DNA from: Nitrosarchaeum sp.
GTDB lineage: Archaea; Thermoproteota; Nitrososphaeria; Nitrososphaerales; Nitrosopumilaceae
Length of the DNA stretch: 8,635 nt
Direction: 5' to 3'
Assembly (NCBI GenBank): GCA_016234975.1
Contig: JACRND010000016.1
Location: forward strand, 1 to 8,635
How positions within the stretch are numbered: position 1 is the first letter of the stretch; every line of letters begins with the position of its first letter. Position numbers and translations under genes: made by a program. The notes below the pieces were generated by a model that made no database searches, was not told the origin of the DNA, and was given only the letters and a program-made list of their open reading frames with translations. Below are positions 5,082-8,635 of this stretch, piece by piece.

Positions 5082-6404
5082 TTAAATTTTGACTCTGTAG
5101 TAATCCCATCTTTCTGGGTCAAATTTTGTAACAAATTCTGCCTCTTCTTTGTCTACTCTAGCTTTTATTACATCTCTTAATGCAAAACTAGTCAAATATT
5201 TGTATTTTTTAGCGTGAGCCTGCATGATAAACATGTGACGCATTTCACTGCCTCCTTTTAGTCCCCAATACCCCATTTTTAATGCTAAAGGTTCTAGAAA
5301 TATTGTATTGTTAAGACCATAATTCTCATCTCTTATTTCTGGTCTTAATCTATAATTTTCCAACGGACCACCTTTGGTAAATCCTATAATTTCACCCTTG
5401 CAGTCATTTAGTCTAAGTGTATTGAGAATTATGTTTTGATCTTTGACTGAATCTTCAAAATTATCTTTTGCAAACTGAAGAGGTTTTGGTAACTCTAAAA
5501 ATATTGCGTATATTGCTTTGATGAATTCAGGGTCTCTACGTGTTTCTATTTTTTCAATGGTTGGAACTAGTTTCAAATTATCATATGTATAATTTGCTTG
5601 TATGGCAATCTCCTGTTGTCTGATATTCATAAATGACAATACTGTGTCATAAAAATTTTTTCTCATGTGTTTTGGCAATGATTTTAAAATGAATTGACAC
5701 ATTTCGGTTTCTTTGTTTAACAATTCTTCAAAATATGCTACAGAACTTCTCACAATAAGTGACGGTCTCCATGCTAATGCATGTGCATTCATTTTTGCCA
5801 TTTCCATAGCCTTTGCAAAATTACCTATCGCATATCCACTAATTCTATCTACAACTGAAAGATACCATCCTAAATTTATAAAATGTGCTTGTGCTGCTTC
5901 ATTATTTTTTGTAAGTTCTGAATTTTTAAAACATTCTTTGATCTGTTGTTCTGCATTCTCCTTAAGCTGACCGCTCCATGGATATGTTGTTCTAAGTATC
6001 AATACTTTGATTATTTCAAGATCCAATTTTGCAACATCCAAAAGATTTCTTAATCTTTTGTCCATCGAAATAAATTTCAAAACATTATCTTCATGTGGTT
6101 TGTCTACACTTTTTTGTGGATCAAAATCATGAAATAATGCAGACACATACAGATATTTCAAATCACTATTTGAAAATTTTTTTGAAGTGTTATTCAGATT
6201 TGCAGATAACAACGAAACATATGTAACTTCTAACTCGTGGTTGATGTTGTGGTATCCATAGTAATCACTTCCCAATCCCTGAGTCTCAAATAACTCAATA
6301 GTATAGTCTAACATCTCTGTGTAGCAATCTTCATCCATGCCGCTTTCTACAATTAGGCTCATGATCTCATTTCGCATAGCATGTGAATTTACAAATTCTT
6401 GCAA
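5082..6404 (-). CDS. HD-domain protein with possible GNAT-like C-terminal half, 440 aa
   Basis: The N-terminal half fits an HD-type metal phosphohydrolase fold: His56 in YHNINHELEV, the paired His92-Asp93 in ALFHDFDP and Asp186 in SVVDRISG supply the usual H...HD...D ligands. Such enzymes cut phosphoester bonds in nucleotides or signalling molecules, and the first helices resemble cyclic-nucleotide phosphodiesterase types (YHNxxH). The C-terminal half (about 290-415) has an EIIGFTKGGPLENY strand-loop, then FLEPLALKMGYWGLKGGSEM, a helix and YKYLTSFALRDV. That order is like a GNAT acyltransferase fold, but I cannot show the acetyl-CoA loop with certainty. The start is TTG at 6404, favoured by a TATA-like box 26 bp upstream. 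ATG at 6377 (residue 10) is the alternative. It stands alone, divergent from the zinc protein gene at 6581. Confidence 0.8.
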   Translation of the reverse strand: MQEFVNSHAMRNEIMSLIVESGMDEDCYTEMLDYTIELFETQGLGSDYYGYHNINHELEVTYVSLLSANLNNTSKKFSNSDLKYLYVSALFHDFDPQKSVDKPHEDNVLKFISMDKRLRNLLDVAKLDLEIIKVLILRTTYPWSGQLKENAEQQIKECFKNSELTKNNEAAQAHFINLGWYLSVVDRISGYAIGNFAKAMEMAKMNAHALAWRPSLIVRSSVAYFEELLNKETEMCQFILKSLPKHMRKNFYDTVLSFMNIRQQEIAIQANYTYDNLKLVPTIEKIETRRDPEFIKAIYAIFLELPKPLQFAKDNFEDSVKDQNIILNTLRLNDCKGEIIGFTKGGPLENYRLRPEIRDENYGLNNTIFLEPLALKMGYWGLKGGSEMRHMFIMQAHAKKYKYLTSFALRDVIKARVDKEEAEFVTKFDPERWDYYRVKI

Positions 6405-6425
6405 TGAATATAGACTCTAATTGTT

Positions 6426-6434
6426 ATTTTTAAA
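6426..6434 (-). promoter_or_regulatory. TATA-like box for the HD-domain gene
   Basis: On the minus strand TTTAAAAAT is centred 26 bp before the TTG at 6404. It lies about 53 bp from the alternative ATG at 6377, so it favours the TTG as first codon of a leaderless mRNA. Confidence 0.4.
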
Positions 6435-6552
6435 GATGCTCCATATTTATTGAAAATATCTTCTGATAATCCTACAATGTATGAAAATTTATGCTATTTT
6501 CATTAAAAAAATTCAACAGAACCCGATATTTTGAGAATAAAATTCTAAATCC

Positions 6553-6566
6553 CTATATTTATATAA
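6553..6566 (+). promoter_or_regulatory. TATA-like box for the 6581 zinc protein gene
   Basis: CTATATTTATATAA lies about 15-28 bp before the ATG at 6581. It sits inside the longer open frame that begins at 6491, which argues that the long form is not the real gene. Confidence 0.5.
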
Positions 6567-6580
6567 AATTTAGAAACCCC

Positions 6581-6781
6581 ATGTCCGGAAAATCTCATTA
6601 CTCATCATTGCATGCTAGGATTACAAAATTAGATATTCCAATGAATGAACTAACTGCATATTTTCGTGGAAAATGCAGCAATTGCGGTCACCAAAGAATT
6701 GCACATGATGAGTTTGGGAAATGTGAAGGGGTTATGAACAAATTATTTAGTTCTGGTTGCGATAATTTTGATCCAGAATGA
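6581..6781 (+). CDS. Small Cys/His zinc-binding protein, 66 aa
   Basis: From the ATG at 6581 the protein reads MSGKSHYSSLHARITKLDIP, then a zinc motif KCSNCGHQRIAHDEFGKCEG and ends SSGCDNFDPE. Cys32, Cys35, Cys48 and Cys60 with His42 could bind one zinc. The CxxCGH...H...C pattern occurs in several short archaeal proteins of unknown role. The open frame continues up to an ATG at 6491 (96 residues), but that addition is low in complexity, contains the TATA-like box and looks non-coding, so I chose 6581. The gene is followed 60 bp later by another small zinc protein on the same strand. A part in RNA or protein handling is possible but not shown. Confidence 0.75.
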   Translation: MSGKSHYSSLHARITKLDIPMNELTAYFRGKCSNCGHQRIAHDEFGKCEGVMNKLFSSGCDNFDPE

Positions 6782-6841
6782 TGATTTTAAACTCTTCAAA
6801 TATATTGATTAAAAAATAAAGATACTGCATTCATAATAGAT

Positions 6842-7105
6842 ATGACAGAAGACATATGTGATTTTTGTAAAGGGTCAGGTTCGATCTCTACAAACCTTTG
6901 TGTGTATTGTAATGGGACAGGAGAATGGAATCAAGCTGCTCAAGCATATGTCAAAAACCATATTTGTCAATGTATTGTCTTTGATAGAAAATTTTGTCCT
7001 GTATGTAACAAAGCATGTCATCACAGCACTACATTAAATCCAAAACAAAAGATTGATCCTGGCTATGGAGGCATGTCCACACCAGAAATAACCATGATAG
7101 TATAA
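6842..7105 (+). CDS. Small DnaJ-type zinc-finger protein without J domain, 87 aa
   Basis: The first 30 residues hold two CxxCxGxG motifs: CDFCKGSG (Cys6/Cys9) and CVYCNGTG (Cys20/Cys23). These are the building blocks of the central zinc domain of DnaJ, which binds unfolded protein. DnaJ normally has four such motifs plus a J domain; here only two are present and no HPD motif exists. A second Cys cluster follows, with CQC at 42-44 and CPVC at 52-55 and further Cys/His at 59-61, so a second zinc site is likely. The tail is short and polar. Similar stand-alone CxxCxGxG proteins occur in many genomes, with roles in folding or tRNA and redox work, so the exact function is open. It may be co-transcribed with the zinc protein 60 bp upstream. 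Confidence 0.8.
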   Translation: MTEDICDFCKGSGSISTNLCVYCNGTGEWNQAAQAYVKNHICQCIVFDRKFCPVCNKACHHSTTLNPKQKIDPGYGGMSTPEITMIV

Positions 7106-7301
7106 ATCATAAAGCATAAGCCAATAAAAACTCAAATATTTCTCTAGTCGAAATAAATTCCCAACCCTTTTTTTTTTTTTTTCTCATGCGTAAAAAACTC
7201 TGTTTGAAAAGTTGAATCTTGTATAATTCTACGAAAGACTCAATAGAATTGTCATTTTTCTGGTTTTATTGTCTGTAGACTTGAATTTACTTGAATTCCT
7301 T
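7106..7301. other. Intergenic stretch with 15-T tract
   Basis: The 196 bp between the zinc protein and the next plus-strand gene code for nothing recognisable on either strand. The one clear mark is a run of 15 T at 7168-7182. The frame after it can be extended to a TTG at 7269, but the ATG at 7302 is the better start. Confidence 0.5.
7168..7182 (+). terminator. 15-T tract, likely transcription terminator
   Basis: Fifteen consecutive T lie 62 bp after the zinc-finger gene stop. Archaeal RNA polymerase stops at coding-strand oligo-T, so this likely ends the 6581-7105 transcript. Long homopolymers are also prone to sequencing length errors. Confidence 0.45.
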
Positions 7302-7673
7302 ATGAGTATTAATGAGAAACAAACTCTGGAGTATGTTCTGCATTTAGATGGTCGTAAATACCACCTATATGATGTTACTATTATGAATTCTCCAACATCT
7401 GTTAGTTCCCCTACTACCAGAGGCGGTGTATATTTCTCTGATACATTTGCATACAAAATAAAAGGGGTAATCAACGATCTGTCTGTTGTTCCGTCATTGT
7501 CAAAAACCATGTTGGGTCCAAATACTGAATTTAGTGAAATTAAAATTACAACGCAGATTCCTAATAATGATAAAAAAATGAATTTATCTATATTTACAAA
7601 CTTGACAAACAGCGTACAAAGCTCATCTAAAATTGAATTAAATATGATTCTAGTAAAACTGAAATCTGATTAA
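7302..7673 (+). CDS. Hypothetical protein, 123 aa
   Basis: I do not recognise this protein. From the ATG at 7302 it reads MSINEKQTLEYVLHLDGRKY and is polar, with many Ser, Thr and Asn and several short beta-like stretches (YHLYDVTIM, GVYFSDTFAYKIKGVI, KIELNMILVKLKSD). It has no signal peptide, membrane helix or metal site, so a small cytoplasmic beta-rich fold is plausible. The frame extends to a TTG at 7269 (134 residues), but the ATG gives the more natural start. Neither start has a convincing TATA box or Shine-Dalgarno sequence. The stop codon TAA at 7671-7673 overlaps the stop of the minus-strand J-domain gene by sharing TTAA. It stands alone downstream of the T15 tract. Confidence 0.6.
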   Translation: MSINEKQTLEYVLHLDGRKYHLYDVTIMNSPTSVSSPTTRGGVYFSDTFAYKIKGVINDLSVVPSLSKTMLGPNTEFSEIKITTQIPNNDKKMNLSIFTNLTNSVQSSSKIELNMILVKLKSD

Positions 7674-8236
7674 TCTCTGTTAAGATACATATCATACTTT
7701 TTACGTAATTCCTCATTTGATAATATCTCATACGCTTTGTTGATCTGAACCATTACCTCTTCTGATTTTTCATCTTTGTTCTTATCAGGATGTATTTTTT
7801 TTGCCAGATGCCTGTATTGTTTTTTTATTTCATCACGTGTTGCATCTTGTGGAATTTCTAATATTTTATAATAATCTGGCAATGAAAAATTTTGAGATGT
7901 AATTCTAAATTCGTTTTCTTCTTTTGAATTTTTTCTAGATCCTAATTCTTCATAATCATCTGACCAATCTGAATGGTATTTTTCATATGTTTTGTCATTT
8001 TTTGAATCAAATTCCGTAGAGTCATACGGTGTTTTTTTCCTTAGAATGATGTCTCTTGCAAGATACACAAAAAGACCTATGACCGCTATTGCGAAACTGG
8101 TAAATAGAATTACTTTTTGCCCATCTGTTACAATTAGATCCATCTGTAATTCTTTAGTGCTATCTGATTGCCCTGAAACACTTTGAATTATACTTATGAA
8201 AATTATACTTAATACGATAATGCTGAAATTTTTCAT
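7670..8236 (-). CDS. Membrane-anchored J-domain protein, 188 aa
   Basis: The order is a signal-like hydrophobic segment (residues 4-21), a short polar loop, a transmembrane helix (42-60), a basic RKK, a charged linker (70-115) and a C-terminal J domain (about 120-184). The J domain reads DYYKILEIPQDATRDEIKKQ, then YRHLAKKIHPDKNKD, with the HPD motif at 149-151 needed to stimulate Hsp70 (DnaK) ATPase activity. There is no Gly/Phe region or zinc finger, so this is a class C J protein. The basic residues after the helix suggest the J domain faces the cytoplasm. Placing J at the membrane could recruit DnaK to nascent or exported proteins. It lies 5 bp after the Lrp/AsnC gene, with which it probably forms an operon. 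Confidence 0.92.
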   Translation of the reverse strand: MKNFSIIVLSIIFISIIQSVSGQSDSTKELQMDLIVTDGQKVILFTSFAIAVIGLFVYLARDIILRKKTPYDSTEFDSKNDKTYEKYHSDWSDDYEELGSRKNSKEENEFRITSQNFSLPDYYKILEIPQDATRDEIKKQYRHLAKKIHPDKNKDEKSEEVMVQINKAYEILSNEELRKKYDMYLNRD

Positions 8237-8241
8237 TTTGT

Positions 8242-8635
8242 TTATGTTAATCTAAAGTCTTCTTTAGCTGTATTTAGAACCACATGTGTAATTGTATTGT
8301 CTATATTTTGAATTGATGCTAATCCTTTTACAAATTCACTTAATTCGTTACGGGATTTGAATTTTGCAATGACTAGTGTGTCTGTATTTCCTGTAATATC
8401 GTAAACACCACACACGTTTTCCATTTTTGATAATTCTGTTTCGATATCAATAATTCTGTCTTTTTTTGCAATGATCTCAATTATTGCAGTAAGATTGTAA
8501 CCTAATTTTTCATGATCTATTATTGTTGTATATCCTTTGATTATTTTCTCTTTTTCTAATTTTTTTATTCTTGATAACACTGTTACTGTTGACATTCCAA
8601 GCCTTAATGCAAGTTGTCTTGCCGATAATCTGGCA
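8242..8635 (-). CDS. Lrp/AsnC family transcriptional regulator (5' end outside window)
   Basis: The visible 130 residues begin inside the winged helix-turn-helix: ARLSARQLALRLG then MSTVTVLSRIKKLEKE and IIKGYTTIIDHEKLG. They continue into the ligand-binding, oligomerising RAM domain with strands NLTAIIEIIAK, VCGVYDITGNTDTLVIAKF and ITHVVLNTAKEDFRL. This is the standard Lrp/AsnC layout. Family members bind DNA as dimers or octamers and often respond to amino acids. The ATG at 8595 is internal, since the frame stays open to the right edge and the first helix of the HTH lies there, so about 20 N-terminal residues are missing from the window. The stop is 5 bp before the J-domain gene start. Its ligand and targets cannot be told from this sequence. 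Confidence 0.93.
   Translation of the reverse strand, partial: ARLSARQLALRLGMSTVTVLSRIKKLEKEKIIKGYTTIIDHEKLGYNLTAIIEIIAKKDRIIDIETELSKMENVCGVYDITGNTDTLVIAKFKSRNELSEFVKGLASIQNIDNTITHVVLNTAKEDFRLT

Noticed and set aside
5713..5970. 85-codon plus-strand frame inside the HD-domain gene
   Set aside because: It is a shadow of the strongly supported minus-strand gene and has no motif or promoter.
7229..7510. 93-codon minus-strand frame opposite the 7302-7673 gene
   Set aside because: Shadow frame with no recognisable feature, crossing the intergenic region and the start of the plus-strand gene.

Overview
The window looks like chromosomal DNA of an AT-rich, ammonia-oxidising type archaeon (Nitrososphaerota/Thaumarchaeota, most likely the Nitrosopumilus group). 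I infer this from several signs. The base composition is low in GC. Genes are compact and mostly lack a Shine-Dalgarno sequence, and several have TATA-like boxes about 26 bp before the start codon, as expected for leaderless archaeal transcripts. There is a secreted plastocyanin-like cupredoxin, and a secreted zinc protease carries the tryptophan-rich C-terminal repeat typical of thaumarchaeal exported proteins. Many small Cys-rich zinc proteins and an Lrp/AsnC regulator also fit. No tRNA, rRNA, CRISPR array, transposase or prophage gene was seen.

Layout. 1-187: the C-terminal end of an Fe/Mn superoxide dismutase. 291-668: an unrecognised helical protein. 669-1210: a poorly coding stretch that holds a frameshifted C2H2 zinc-finger gene (752-872) and a repeated GC-rich 9-mer. 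1211-1624 (minus): a small thaumarchaeal family protein, divergent from 1786-2300, a secreted cupredoxin whose reading frame is broken by one missing base just after seven perfect 18-bp repeats. 2375-3739 (minus): a secreted matrixin-like metalloprotease. 3899-4150: a small unrecognised protein. 4168-4311 and 4336-4476 (both minus): two very short CxxC proteins. 4498-4944 (minus): a secreted beta-rich protein. 5082-6404 (minus): a two-domain protein with an HD-type N-terminal half and a possible GNAT-like C-terminal half. 6581-6781 and 6842-7105 (plus): two small zinc proteins, the second with DnaJ-type CxxCxGxG motifs. 7302-7673 (plus): an unrecognised protein, convergent with and overlapping by 4 bp a membrane-anchored J-domain protein (7670-8236, minus). 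That gene lies 5 bp after an Lrp/AsnC regulator running off the right edge.

The gene set mixes cell-surface/export functions (cupredoxin, metalloprotease, secreted beta protein, anchored J protein), stress defence (superoxide dismutase), and small zinc proteins. I see no single pathway linking the whole window. The most notable items are the two broken small genes lying within 1.6 kb of each other, the short CxxC genes that length cut-offs would miss, the HD/GNAT-like two-domain protein, and the Lrp plus membrane J-protein pair.
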